From assembly GCA_964610315.1 (NCBI GenBank), contig CAZSVM010000014.1, forward strand, positions 1 to 64,000: 64,000 bases of DNA, in the 5' to 3' direction. The notes under the pieces are model-generated. The model was not told the DNA's origin and made no database searches. It saw nothing but the letters and a program-made list of their open reading frames with translations. The translations under genes and the position numbers were made by a program. The DNA comes from JAQVEM01 sp964610315. Lineage in GTDB: Bacteria; Actinomycetota; Humimicrobiia; Humimicrobiales; Humimicrobiaceae. This document shows, piece after piece, positions 20,016-29,322 of the stretch (its first letter is position 1; every line of letters starts with the position of its first letter).

Positions 20016-22181
20016 TTAGGAGAGACTTCTTAGCCGGTCTTTTAAATTTGTATATCGTCTTTCAACATTATTTCTATTTACGGCCATACCTATTGCTTTC
20101 TTGCTTCCCACAATTATCACCAGCTCCCTGGCTCTGGTAATTGCAGTATAAAGCAGATTTCTCTGCAGCAGCATATAATGAGAAGTGAGGAGAGGTATTA
20201 TAACACATTTAAATTCAGACCCCTGAGATTTATGAATAGATATGGCATAGGATAGGCTTATTTCATCAAGCTCAAAAAAACCGTAACTAACATTTCTGCC
20301 GTCAAAATTCACCGTTATTTCTTCCGTTTCCATATCTATTCCATTTATAATTCCTATATCCCCGTTATAAATATCCTTTTCGTAATTATTCTTTAACTGT
20401 ATAACCTTATCATTTAACCGGTACTGCATGGGCTCTTTCGGAATTCTTTGACCGTTATAATTTAAAATATTCTGAATTCTGGCATTTAAATTATTTACTC
20501 CCACCACTCCCTTATTGGTGGGAACCAGAACCTGAATATCGAAAAGAGGATGGTAATTAAAACTTCCCGGTATTCTTTTGGTTAGCAAATCCAATATAAG
20601 ATTTACTACTTCTTCCGGCTCATTTTTTTCAATAAAGAAGAAATCATTATTTTTTGGTTTACCGATAAAGGGAAACTGTCCATCCCTTACTTTATGAGCA
20701 TTATATATGATCAGACTTTCACTTTCCTGCCTGTATATCCTCTTTAGTTCAATTACGGGAACTGTCCCCGAACCGATTATATCACTCAAAACATTCCCCG
20801 GCCCTACCGAGGGTAACTGATCTATGTCACCTACGAAAATAATTTTGGTTTCCGGCCTTACGGCCAGAAGCAAATTTTTCATCAACCTTATATCAATCAT
20901 TGAAGCTTCATCTATTATTATGACATCTGCTTCAACAGGCTCTTTCTCATTCTTAATAAATTTATTTAATTTTGGATTATAATTCAGGAGTCTGTGGATA
21001 GTCTTAGCTTCCCTGCCGGTGGTTTCACTTAATCTTTTTGAGGCTCTTCCCGTGGGAGCACCTAAAAGAAAACTTTTATTCCTTTTTTCGAAAATTTTTA
21101 TGACAAAATTAAGTATGGTGCTTTTTCCTGTTCCCGGACTTCCAGTTATAACCAGCATTTTTTCGGTTACTGCCTTCTCAATTGCTTTCATCTGGATCTG
21201 GTCCAGGGTTATTTTATCTTCTGCCGATAGCTCCCTTATTAAATCAGGCAGGTTATCTTTTTTACTCTCTCCTGTTTTTTCTTCATTATATAAAATCTCC
21301 ATAATTTTTTTACCTACATATTCCTCAGCATTATAAATACTGGTAAGATATACTTTATCTTCATCATCTTTCATTACTATTATCTTATTTTCTTTTTCCA
21401 GCTCGACTAAAGCACTATTTATATTTGCCATTTCCGTACCCAGGAAACTTTCTGCTGCTTCAATAAGCTCCTGATGGGGGTAGTAACAGTGTCCCGCATT
21501 TTCGGCTTCCTCTAATATATAAGTGATCCCTGCCTTGATTCTGAAAAGCGAATCTTTTCCGATACCGGTTCTTAATGCTATTTTATCGGAAGTTTTAAAA
21601 CCTATTCCGAATATATCCTCTGAAAGTCTATAGGGATTTACCTTGATAACATTTATGGAATTATCTCCGTAATTATTATAAATTTTCATTGCATAGGTGC
21701 TGCTTATTCCCAGCGACTGCAGAAAAATCATAACCTCCCTGATATCTTTATGTTTTTTCCATGACTCCAGAATTAAATTTATTCTTTTTCTGCCGATGCC
21801 GCCTATTTCCTTTAGTCTTTTTGGCTCTTCATCCAGTATTTTTAAAGTTTCAAGCTTAAAGTGGGATACTATCCTTTCTGCCATTACCGGCCCGATACCT
21901 TTTATCAAACCCGACCCCAAATAATTTCTGATCCCGGTAATAGTAGCAGGTTCAACAGTTCTGATGCTTTCAATTTCGAATTGCTGTCCATAATTTTTAT
22001 TCAAAACCCATTTCCCCGTTATTTCCAGACTTTCACCGCACTGAAGTTCGAAAGCATTACCGACAATAGTAACCAGACTACTGTCTTCCAATCTTACTTT
22101 TGCAACTATAAATCCGGTTTCGGAATTCTTAAAAACAATCTTTTCTAAAATTCCTTTTATTTTGCTATTCTGAATTTCCAT
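20016..22181 (-). CDS. recD2: RecD2-type ATP-dependent DNA helicase
   Basis: RecD2 is a 5'-3' superfamily 1B helicase found in bacteria, usually outside a RecBCD complex. The long N-terminal region with helix-hairpin-helix-like repeats (GSGLIKGIGPVMAERIV, LKEIGGIGRKRI) is typical of the D2 form. The motor has Walker A GSPGTGKS near 347-354, Walker B IIIDEASMID, and late motifs SYAISIHKSQGSEF and YTAITRARELV. The frame is open from an ATG inside proS, but the ATG at 22,179-22,181 begins the conserved sequence (MEIQNSKIKGILEKI) and lies just after the proS stop, giving 721 residues. It is the last gene before the terminator at 19,806. Confidence 0.93.
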   Translation of the reverse strand: MEIQNSKIKGILEKIVFKNSETGFIVAKVRLEDSSLVTIVGNAFELQCGESLEITGKWVLNKNYGQQFEIESIRTVEPATITGIRNYLGSGLIKGIGPVMAERIVSHFKLETLKILDEEPKRLKEIGGIGRKRINLILESWKKHKDIREVMIFLQSLGISSTYAMKIYNNYGDNSINVIKVNPYRLSEDIFGIGFKTSDKIALRTGIGKDSLFRIKAGITYILEEAENAGHCYYPHQELIEAAESFLGTEMANINSALVELEKENKIIVMKDDEDKVYLTSIYNAEEYVGKKIMEILYNEEKTGESKKDNLPDLIRELSAEDKITLDQIQMKAIEKAVTEKMLVITGSPGTGKSTILNFVIKIFEKRNKSFLLGAPTGRASKRLSETTGREAKTIHRLLNYNPKLNKFIKNEKEPVEADVIIIDEASMIDIRLMKNLLLAVRPETKIIFVGDIDQLPSVGPGNVLSDIIGSGTVPVIELKRIYRQESESLIIYNAHKVRDGQFPFIGKPKNNDFFFIEKNEPEEVVNLILDLLTKRIPGSFNYHPLFDIQVLVPTNKGVVGVNNLNARIQNILNYNGQRIPKEPMQYRLNDKVIQLKNNYEKDIYNGDIGIINGIDMETEEITVNFDGRNVSYGFFELDEISLSYAISIHKSQGSEFKCVIIPLLTSHYMLLQRNLLYTAITRARELVIIVGSKKAIGMAVNRNNVERRYTNLKDRLRSLS

Positions 22182-22191
22182 TTTGAGGCAT

Positions 22192-23469
22192 CTAGAGGTT
22201 ATTGGCAGATTTAAACTCATTTATGAATCCCGGGATTGAACGGACATTAAGTTCTATTTTTTTTCCGTTTTTTCTGTACTCCACATCTATCAGCTTTTTA
22301 TCCAGAAATTTTTTTCCTACAATAAATTTAACCGGTATTCCTATCAAATCGGAATCCTTGAACTTTATTCCGGCATTTATATCCCTGTCGTCATAAAGAA
22401 CTTCCACATCTAATTCTTTCAAAGTTTTATATATTTCATCGCCCGCTTTTGACATTTGCTCATTTTTGGCAGTGGTAACAATAAGATTGACTGTAAAGGG
22501 AGCTATGGATGCGGGCCATATAATTCCTCTGCTGTCATGCAGCTGCTCTATAGCTGCTGCCATCATCCTGGTGATTCCAATTCCGTAACAACCCATAATC
22601 AAAGGTTTTAACTTCCCATCAGTATCCAGGAATCTGGCATCCAACTTTTCACTGTATTTACAACCCAATTTAAATATATGGCCTATTTCGATTCCCTTTT
22701 CATTCTCTAGCTTTTTTCCGCAATTGATACAGTTATTACCACTGGTTTTGAATGCAGATTCCGATACTTCGAAATTTGCCGAATACCCGCATTCAGGACA
22801 AAAAACCAGTTTATCCTCACCATTTTCAGCAAGTATTATAAATTCGTGAGAGGAGCTTCCCCCAATCAAACCTGTTTCAGCCTCCACTATCCTGTACCGG
22901 AGGCCAATTCTTTCTAATATCCTGCAATAAGCGCTGTGCATCTTTCTATAAATAATTTCCAGATCATCATCGTTCCTGCAAAAACTATAAGCATCCTTCA
23001 TAATAAATTCCCTGGCCCTTAGTAGTCCATATCTCGGCCTTACTTCATCTCTAAACTTAACCTGGATTTGATAAAGATTAAGAGGTAAATCCTTATATGA
23101 TTTTATATCCGAATAAGCCAAATAGGTTATTAACTCTTCGTGAGTAGGTCCCAGACAGAAATCCCTTTTGTTTCTATCCTTCAACCTGAATAGTTCAGGG
23201 CCATATTCATTCCATCTTCCTGATTTTTTCCATAAATCGGAGGGCTGCATAACCGGTAAAAATAACTCAACGGCGCCGGCATTATTCATTTCTTCCCTGA
23301 CTATCTCTTCAATTTTCCTTAACGATTTAAGCCCCAGCGGTAAAAAAGAGTAAATACCGGATGCTACTTTCCGTATAAGCCCGGCTCTCAGGGATAAGGA
23401 ATGACTGGGTATCTCAGCTTCGCTGGGTTCCTCCTTTAATGTGGGGATAAAAAATTCGGAAAACTTCAA
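22192..23469 (-). CDS. proS: Prolyl-tRNA synthetase, short form without the editing insertion
   Basis: ProRS charges tRNA-Pro. Class II motifs are clear: RPRYGLLRAREFIMKDAYSF (motif 2 region), and GCYGIGITRMMAAAIEQ near the end of the catalytic core. At 425 residues it is far shorter than the roughly 570 of ordinary bacterial ProRS. The missing part is the INS domain, which hydrolyses mischarged Ala-tRNA-Pro. In its place is a short stretch with two CxxC pairs (CPECGYSANFE and CINCGKKLE). The C-terminal anticodon-binding domain is present. The start is ATG at 23,467-23,469. It follows ispG by 15 bases. Confidence 0.95.
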   Translation of the reverse strand: MKFSEFFIPTLKEEPSEAEIPSHSLSLRAGLIRKVASGIYSFLPLGLKSLRKIEEIVREEMNNAGAVELFLPVMQPSDLWKKSGRWNEYGPELFRLKDRNKRDFCLGPTHEELITYLAYSDIKSYKDLPLNLYQIQVKFRDEVRPRYGLLRAREFIMKDAYSFCRNDDDLEIIYRKMHSAYCRILERIGLRYRIVEAETGLIGGSSSHEFIILAENGEDKLVFCPECGYSANFEVSESAFKTSGNNCINCGKKLENEKGIEIGHIFKLGCKYSEKLDARFLDTDGKLKPLIMGCYGIGITRMMAAAIEQLHDSRGIIWPASIAPFTVNLIVTTAKNEQMSKAGDEIYKTLKELDVEVLYDDRDINAGIKFKDSDLIGIPVKFIVGKKFLDKKLIDVEYRKNGKKIELNVRSIPGFINEFKSANNL

Positions 23470-23484
23470 TCTAAACTCCCTCTT

Positions 23485-24549
23485 TTAAATTAATTTTTTA
23501 AGTTCCTTCTTGAAATCTTCTAGTGCAACTTTCTTATCTATTCTGCTTATTACTTTGCCCTTTAAAAAAACAGCTGCTTTCTTCTTACCAAAAGCTATTC
23601 CCAGATCCGCATCTTTTGCTTCTCCCGGTCCGTTGACAATACAGCCCATCACAGCCAGCCTTAAATTCTTTTTTATACCGGCAGTCAATTTTTCTATTTC
23701 ATTTACAACCTGCAGAAAATCTTCCGGTGTTCTACCGCAAGTAGGGCAGGATATAATATCCACTCCCCCTTTTCTTAAATTCAAGCTTTTAAGAATTATA
23801 TGTGCGGCTTTTACTTCATCCAGGGATTTTCCGGTCAGCGAAACTCTTATAGTATCTCCTATTCCCCTGGATAATAAAATACCCATACCCACCGAAGACT
23901 TTATACTGCCGCTGAATACAGGACCGGCTTCGGTTACACCCAGATGCAGGGGGTAATTAACTTTATCCGATATGGCTTCATATACATTTATAGTATCCAG
24001 AACTGACGATGCTTTTGCCGATATTTTAAAATTATAGAATTTCAGGTTTTCTAAAAGTCTAACATATTCCAGTGCACTTTCAACCATTGAGTCTACTATA
24101 TTTCCTTTATTTTTTTTCAATACCCTTCTATCTATGGAACCAGAATTTATGCCCACCCTTACTGCAACTTTTTTTCTTCCAGCCTTATTTATAATTTTCG
24201 CAACCCGGTCGCTGCTTCCTATATTACCCGGATTTATTCTTATGCCATCCACCCCTATATCCATACAATCCAGTGCCAGCTGGTAATCAAACTGAATATC
24301 GGCTACCAGTGGAATAGTAAAAATTCTTCGGTCAATTAACTTTTTAAGAAAATATACGGATTCTTTATCCGGTATTGCTATTCTTATGAGTTCGCAGCCG
24401 CCGTTGATTAACTCTTTTATTTCATTTTTAATCCTGTCCGGATTCTCCAGTCTGGATTTAGTCATGGACTGAACGATAATAGAACTGTTTCCTCCTATTT
24501 TTATTTTTCCTACCTGTATCACTCTGGTTTTTCTTCTTTTTATTTCCAT
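23485..24549 (-). CDS. ispG: 4-hydroxy-3-methylbut-2-en-1-yl diphosphate synthase (GcpE)
   Basis: IspG is the iron-sulphur enzyme of the penultimate step of the MEP isoprenoid pathway. The N-terminal TIM barrel shows RVGINSGSID and LHLGVTEAGP. The C-terminal cluster-binding cysteines are in SCPTCGRTPEDF and MGCIVNGPGEAKDADLG. The 354 residues match the short bacterial form. The start is ATG at 24,547-24,549. The rseP-ispG-proS order is typical, but dxr, the usual partner from the same pathway, is not in this cluster. Confidence 0.97.
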   Translation of the reverse strand: MEIKRRKTRVIQVGKIKIGGNSSIIVQSMTKSRLENPDRIKNEIKELINGGCELIRIAIPDKESVYFLKKLIDRRIFTIPLVADIQFDYQLALDCMDIGVDGIRINPGNIGSSDRVAKIINKAGRKKVAVRVGINSGSIDRRVLKKNKGNIVDSMVESALEYVRLLENLKFYNFKISAKASSVLDTINVYEAISDKVNYPLHLGVTEAGPVFSGSIKSSVGMGILLSRGIGDTIRVSLTGKSLDEVKAAHIILKSLNLRKGGVDIISCPTCGRTPEDFLQVVNEIEKLTAGIKKNLRLAVMGCIVNGPGEAKDADLGIAFGKKKAAVFLKGKVISRIDKKVALEDFKKELKKLI

Positions 24550-24561
24550 TTTAAAATATGG

Positions 24562-25626
24562 TTACAAATTACTGATATCAAAGGGTTTTATTATATCCAG
24601 GACAAAAGCCAAAACTAATATGGAAATTATAATAAAGATTCCTATGGAACTAGCAATTTCAAGAACTCTTTTGGGAACCGGTTTTCTTCTTATGGATTCG
24701 ATTATAATAAATAGAATGTTCCCTCCATCCAGAGGAAGAATAGGAATTAAGTTTCCATATCCCATCAGAATGGAAACCAGGGCAACAAAAAAAATAAAAT
24801 CCTGCATTCCCATCGATGCCGACTGCTGAAATATGCTTACTATGCCAACCGGTGAAACCGGTCTGGCTTCACTTAAGGGTATTTTACCGGAAAATAACAT
24901 TCCAAATACTTTCACATAGGTAACACTTATATCCCAAGTAATCCTGAAGCTTTCCTTTATAATCCTAAAAAAACTCATCTTTTCCTTTACATACCGGGGA
25001 CTTATTCCCAGATATCCCTGTCCATCCTTATTATCCAGCCTTACATTTAATTCTATTTCCTTATCTCCCCGGATAACCATATAGGTTACTTCTTTCCCAG
25101 GATATTCTTTGGTTATCGCAGAAAAATCATCCCAGCTGTTTATAGTCTGGTCTCCCAGAGCAACAACTTCATCACCTACTTTAAAACCGCTTATATCGGC
25201 AGGTGATTGGGGCTGGACATAATCAATGATGTTGGTGGGAGCAAAAACTCCCATGCTTAGATAAATTCCTATCAGCAGCACTGCAAAAATTATATTAAAC
25301 CCGATCCCGCCGATGGAAACCAGCAGTTTTTTATAAAAAGGTTTATTATAAAAAGCTTTGCTCTTCATGTCGGAAGGTATATTTTCCTCCCTGTTCATTC
25401 CCAGCAGTTTGTTATATCCCCCCACCGGTATGGCACTTATACCATAAGTAGTACCTCTCCTGTCTTTTAATTTAAAAAGTTTTGGCCCAAATCCAATAAA
25501 GAATTCTTCAACATATATCCCGCTCAATTTAGCCATTGAGAAGTGCCCTAATTCATGAACTATTACTATCACGGACAGCCCTGCTATGGCCAGGATATAC
25601 TGCAGAATAGTGGTTATAGTTTGCAT
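24562..25626 (-). CDS. rseP: Site-2 intramembrane zinc metalloprotease RseP
   Basis: This S2P-family protease cleaves membrane-bound anti-sigma factors and remnant signal peptides within the bilayer. The zinc motif HELGH is in the first membrane segment (IVIVHELGHFSMAKLSG), and the third zinc ligand lies in NLIPILPLDGGN. A single PDZ domain sits between them (VQPQSPADISGFKVGDEVVALGD). The 354 residues and about four membrane segments are as expected. The start is ATG at 25,624-25,626. It follows uppS directly. The cdsA and dxr genes that often separate these two are missing. Confidence 0.96.
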   Translation of the reverse strand: MQTITTILQYILAIAGLSVIVIVHELGHFSMAKLSGIYVEEFFIGFGPKLFKLKDRRGTTYGISAIPVGGYNKLLGMNREENIPSDMKSKAFYNKPFYKKLLVSIGGIGFNIIFAVLLIGIYLSMGVFAPTNIIDYVQPQSPADISGFKVGDEVVALGDQTINSWDDFSAITKEYPGKEVTYMVIRGDKEIELNVRLDNKDGQGYLGISPRYVKEKMSFFRIIKESFRITWDISVTYVKVFGMLFSGKIPLSEARPVSPVGIVSIFQQSASMGMQDFIFFVALVSILMGYGNLIPILPLDGGNILFIIIESIRRKPVPKRVLEIASSIGIFIIISILVLAFVLDIIKPFDISNL

Positions 25627-25632
25627 AAGAGA

Positions 25633-26394
25633 TCACAACCTGCCGAATCTTCTATTTCTTTGCTGATAATAATAAATAGCTCTAAGGAAGTTCTTCCGTT
25701 TAAAATCGGGCCACAGAGTTTTCACAAAATAAAATTCACTATATGCGATTTGCCACAAAAGAAAATTACTTACTCTATATTCACCGCTGGTTCTGATTAG
25801 AAAATCCGGATTGGGGCAGCCTCCAGTATATAAAAAATCTGAAAATTTCTTCTCACTTAATTTCTCGATATCTATATTATTTTCGACCGCTTCCTTATGT
25901 ATTTTTTTTGCGGCCTCTATAATTTCCTGTCTGGAGCCATAATTGAAGGCAATATTAAATAAAAGCTTATGGTTGCTTTCGGTCTTTTTTTCGGCATTCT
26001 CAAAAGCTTCCAATATATCGAATGGTATTTCTTCCCTGCTGCCGATTAATTTTACTCTTACTCCGTTTCTATCCAGTGAATCCAGCTCTTCTTTCAGTGA
26101 TTCCAGGAACAAATTAAGCAGAAAATTAACTTCCTCTTCCGGCCTTTTCCAGTTCTCACTGGAAAATGAATATACGGTTAAAAATTTTATTCCTAATTCT
26201 ATACATACAGCTATTATATCTTTAAGAGCTTCAACACCCGCTTTATGACCGGCGGAACGTGGTAATTTCCTTTTTAGGGCCCATCTACCGTTTCCATCCA
26301 TGATAATGGCTACATGCTGCGGAATGTTATTCCTTTTTAATTCTCTAACGGTCGGATTTTTTAAAGAAGAAAAAAAAGAAGAAATCAAACTCAA
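25633..26394 (-). CDS. uppS: Undecaprenyl diphosphate synthase
   Basis: UppS is a cis-prenyltransferase that makes the C55 carrier lipid for peptidoglycan. Signatures are HVAIIMDGNGRWA with the catalytic aspartate, RSAGHKAGVEAL, FNYGSRQEI and the C-terminal LIRTSGEYRVSNFLLWQ. The 253 residues are full length. The open frame begins at a TTG (26,392-26,394). The start is uncertain but lies upstream of the conserved region. It follows frr by 12 bases. Confidence 0.96.
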   Translation of the reverse strand: MSLISSFFSSLKNPTVRELKRNNIPQHVAIIMDGNGRWALKRKLPRSAGHKAGVEALKDIIAVCIELGIKFLTVYSFSSENWKRPEEEVNFLLNLFLESLKEELDSLDRNGVRVKLIGSREEIPFDILEAFENAEKKTESNHKLLFNIAFNYGSRQEIIEAAKKIHKEAVENNIDIEKLSEKKFSDFLYTGGCPNPDFLIRTSGEYRVSNFLLWQIAYSEFYFVKTLWPDFKRKNFLRAIYYYQQRNRRFGRL

Positions 26395-26406
26395 ATTACT
26401 TTCTAC

Positions 26407-26964
26407 CTACACTTCCATAATTTCTTTTTCTTTCTGGGCCAGGGAAACGCTAATCTTTTCTATAAATTCATCAGTAATTTCCTGAACTTCCTTTTGAGAA
26501 TTTATCAAATCGTCTTTGGTTATTTTGCTTTCGCTTTCTAATTTTTTAAATTCGTCATTTATTTCTCTTCGGATATTCCTTATGGCTACCCTTCCGTCTT
26601 CCGCAATTTTTTTAACTAATTTTACCAGTTCTATTCTTCTCTCCTCATTCAACGGAGGTATATTAAGTCTTATAACTTTTCCGTCATTGGACGGATTGAT
26701 ACCCAGATCAGATTTAGATATTTGAGTTTCAACCTCCCTTAAGAATTTGGGCTCGTAGGGAGAAATCAAAATAACCCTGGGTTCGGGTATGCTTATATTG
26801 GAGACAAATTTAAGCAAAGTTTTACTGCCGTAATAATCTATATAAATATTATCCAGTAATGATGCCGATGCCCTTCCGGTTCTGATAGTATTAAATTCAT
26901 GCTGAGTTCTTTCCAGAGACTGATTCATTTTTTTTCTGGCATCAACAAGAAGCATGTCTTTCAT
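26407..26964 (-). CDS. frr: Ribosome recycling factor
   Basis: RRF works with EF-G to split post-termination ribosomes. The 185 residues show IRTGRASASLLDNIYIDYYG, PYEPKFLREVETQI and VRLNIPPLNEERR-like sequence with the normal coiled-coil arms. The start is ATG at 26,962-26,964, only 3 bases after pyrH stops, so translation is probably coupled. Confidence 0.97.
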   Translation of the reverse strand: MKDMLLVDARKKMNQSLERTQHEFNTIRTGRASASLLDNIYIDYYGSKTLLKFVSNISIPEPRVILISPYEPKFLREVETQISKSDLGINPSNDGKVIRLNIPPLNEERRIELVKLVKKIAEDGRVAIRNIRREINDEFKKLESESKITKDDLINSQKEVQEITDEFIEKISVSLAQKEKEIMEV

Positions 26965-26967
26965 TTC

Positions 26968-27687
26968 TTACTCCTTTGTAACTATGGTGCCAATTTTTTT
27001 ACCCATTATAACTCCCTTTATATTACCAGGCTTGGTAATATCGAAAACTATAACCGGTAAATTATTTTCCATACATAAAGAAGTAGCCGTGGAATCCAGC
27101 ACTCTAAGATTCTTTTTCAGTACATCAAGAAAATTCAATTTTTCGAATTTCCTGGCATCTTTAAACTTTAAAGGATCTTTGTCATATATGCCATCTACCT
27201 TTGTAGCTTTAAATATAATTTCAGCTTCTATCTCCAGCGCCCTTAAGGCGGCAGCCGTGTCAGTAGTAAAATAGGGATTACCGGTTCCTCCAGCAAATAT
27301 TACTACTCTTTTCTTCTCCAGGTGCCTAACTGCTCTTCTCCTAATGAAGGGTTCGGCAATTTCCTGCATGGATATTGCAGTCTGAACCCTGGTAATTATG
27401 CCTATTCTTTCCAATGAATTCTGAAGGCCCAGGGCGTTCATAATAGTAGCCAGCATTCCGATGTAATCAGCAGTGGTTCTGTCCATTCCGTTTACACTGG
27501 CAGATACACCTCGCCAAAAATTTCCTCCGCCTATTACCACCGCCACTTCAACTCCCAGCTCCACTACTTCCTTAATCTGACTGGATATATTGTTTGTAAC
27601 CCTGGGGTCTATCCCATAATCCAGATCACCCAGTAATGCTTCCCCGCTAATTTTAAGTAAAACTCTTTTATATCTTGGCTTTTCCAT
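26968..27687 (-). CDS. pyrH: UMP kinase
   Basis: PyrH is the bacterial hexameric uridylate kinase of pyrimidine synthesis. It has the N-terminal LLKISGEALLG, AVVIGGGNFWRG and FAGGTGNPYFTTDTAAALRA, and C-terminal LPVIVFDITKPGNIKGVI. The 239 residues are standard. The start is ATG at 27,685-27,687. It lies in the usual tsf-pyrH-frr order, with a 46-base gap after tsf. Confidence 0.98.
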   Translation of the reverse strand: MEKPRYKRVLLKISGEALLGDLDYGIDPRVTNNISSQIKEVVELGVEVAVVIGGGNFWRGVSASVNGMDRTTADYIGMLATIMNALGLQNSLERIGIITRVQTAISMQEIAEPFIRRRAVRHLEKKRVVIFAGGTGNPYFTTDTAAALRALEIEAEIIFKATKVDGIYDKDPLKFKDARKFEKLNFLDVLKKNLRVLDSTATSLCMENNLPVIVFDITKPGNIKGVIMGKKIGTIVTKE

Positions 27688-27733
27688 AAAATTTATTTAT
27701 TATCTTTATTCAAAGCAAAAATATTTATAAACT

Positions 27734-28333
27734 TTACTTTTCTTCACCCAGTACATATCTTTCGAATCTTTTAATAACTATGTTTTCACCTAATTTCGCT
27801 ATATTATGCTTTACCAGATCGCCTACTTTGGTATCATTATCTTTTACAAACGGCTGTTCCAGCAGGCAATTTTCTTCATAAAACTTTGTAATTTTTCCTT
27901 CGGCAATCCGGTCCAGAATTTTTTCCGGTTTTCCTTCATTTAAAGCCTGTTTCCTGTAAAGTTCCTTTTCTTTTTCCACTACTTCTTCGGGAACATCTTC
28001 TCTGGAAACATACAAAGGTGCCGCAGCAGCAATATGAAGAGCAATATCATGCACCAAATTCTTAAACATTTCATTTCTGGCCACAAAATCAGTCTCACAG
28101 TTGACTTCTACCAGTACTCCTATTCTGGAACCGGGGTGTATGTAACTTTCGATTAAACCTTCCTTGGCAGTTCTGAAAGCTTTCTTGGAAGCCTCCGCCA
28201 ATCCCTTTTCCTTTAATATTTCTTCTGCTCTCTTTATATCTCCATTGCTCTCAATAAGGGCTTTTTTACAGTCCATCATTCCGGCATTGCTCTTTTCCCG
28301 TAATTCTTTGACCAGTTCAGCTTTAATTTCCAT
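27734..28333 (-). CDS. tsf: Elongation factor Ts (short form)
   Basis: EF-Ts is the nucleotide exchange factor for EF-Tu. The signature KELREKSNAGMMDCKKALIE is near the N-terminus and EVNCETDFVARNEMFKNLV follows. At 199 residues it is the short form with one core repeat, shorter than the roughly 290 of most bacteria. I chose the ATG at 28,331-28,333. The frame also opens at a GTG (28,346-28,348), but that codon overlaps the GGAGG site, and the ATG matches the family N-terminus. It lies 30 bases after rpsB. Confidence 0.95.
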   Translation of the reverse strand: MEIKAELVKELREKSNAGMMDCKKALIESNGDIKRAEEILKEKGLAEASKKAFRTAKEGLIESYIHPGSRIGVLVEVNCETDFVARNEMFKNLVHDIALHIAAAAPLYVSREDVPEEVVEKEKELYRKQALNEGKPEKILDRIAEGKITKFYEENCLLEQPFVKDNDTKVGDLVKHNIAKLGENIVIKRFERYVLGEEK

Positions 28334-28363
28334 TATTTGTTCCGACACCTCCTTAATTGGTAC

Positions 28364-29152
28364 CTAGACCCATACATCATCTCCCGGTAAATCTTCTAAA
28401 TCATCTTCGGTTTTTAGCTCTTCCAATTCCTTTGCTTCTTTCCCCTCCGGGCCTTCCTCAATTTTGACTTTCTGTTCCATTCCTTTTTTTACTGCATCGC
28501 ATATTATATTGGTTATTAAATTACAGGAACGGATGGCATCATCATTACCGGGAATAATAAAATCAATAAGATCGGGATCACAATTGGTATCGGTTATAGC
28601 TATTATAGTTATCCCCAGCTTCCTTGCTTCTTTTACAGCAATTATTTCTTTATTGGGATCGATAATATAAAGAGCATTAGGAAGCTTTTTCATATTTCTG
28701 ATGCCCCCGATATTAAAAAGAAGTTTTTCGTACTCTTTTCTTATTCCCAGCACTTCTTTCTTGGGTAACTTCTCAAAAATACCCGATTTCTCCATATCTT
28801 CTATCTCATTAATTCTTTTTGTTCTCTTACTTATGGTCTCGAAATTAGTAAGAGTTCCTCCCAGCCACCTGTTTTTAACATAGGGCATTTCACATTCGGT
28901 GGCATAGGATTCTATAATATCCTGTATTTGCTTTTTTGTACCCACAAATAATAATGTTCCACCCTCACTAACCATCTTTTTAACATATTCATAAGCCTCT
29001 ATTAACAGCCTCTGGGTTTCCTGCAAATCAATTATATATATACCATTTTTATCCGTATATATATATTTTTTCATTTTTGGATTCCACTTTTTGGTCTGAT
29101 GACCAAAATGAACTCCTACTTCCAGGAGTTGCTTAATGGTTACGACGCTCAA
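28364..29152 (-). CDS. rpsB: 30S ribosomal protein S2
   Basis: S2 has the typical TIKQLLEVGVHFGHQTKKWNP N-terminus and later NRWLGGTLTNFETI, DPNKEIIAVKEARKLGI and IPGNDDAIRS. The 262 residues end in an acidic tail. The start is a TTG at 29,150-29,152 with AGGAGG upstream. It is the first gene of the long operon running through tsf, pyrH, frr and uppS to recD2. A strong promoter (29,259-29,287) and a leader of about 100 bases with possible stem-loops precede it. Confidence 0.98.
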   Translation of the reverse strand: MSVVTIKQLLEVGVHFGHQTKKWNPKMKKYIYTDKNGIYIIDLQETQRLLIEAYEYVKKMVSEGGTLLFVGTKKQIQDIIESYATECEMPYVKNRWLGGTLTNFETISKRTKRINEIEDMEKSGIFEKLPKKEVLGIRKEYEKLLFNIGGIRNMKKLPNALYIIDPNKEIIAVKEARKLGITIIAITDTNCDPDLIDFIIPGNDDAIRSCNLITNIICDAVKKGMEQKVKIEEGPEGKEAKELEELKTEDDLEDLPGDDVWV

Positions 29153-29186
29153 AATTATACCTCCTCGTTTTTATGGTTTTTCCTCC

Positions 29187-29231
29187 ACCACTTTAACTGT
29201 CGTATTCTCCACCATTTTACTGTAAGTGGTG
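29187..29231 (-). promoter_or_regulatory. Stem-loop in the rpsB leader
   Basis: In the minus-strand transcript CACCACTT (29,224-29,231) can pair with AAGTGGTG (29,187-29,194), or alternatively with the intervening AATGGTGG segment, so two exclusive hairpins are possible. S2 autoregulates through its leader in several bacteria, so this may be such a site. The pairing is seen; the role is inferred. Confidence 0.35.
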
Positions 29232-29258
29232 TGTGTGATTTCAACGTTCAAGTCTAGC

Positions 29259-29287
29259 ATAATACCTATATTTCATCAAATAATCAA
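29259..29287 (-). promoter_or_regulatory. Sigma-70 promoter of the rpsB operon
   Basis: Read on the minus strand, the -35 box TTGATT (29,282-29,287) and the -10 box TATTAT (29,259-29,264) are separated by exactly 17 bases. Transcription would start near 29,252, about 100 bases before the rpsB start codon. Confidence 0.75.
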
Positions 29288-29322
29288 TAATAAATTATTA
29301 TATTGAGCTGAAGATAAAAACT

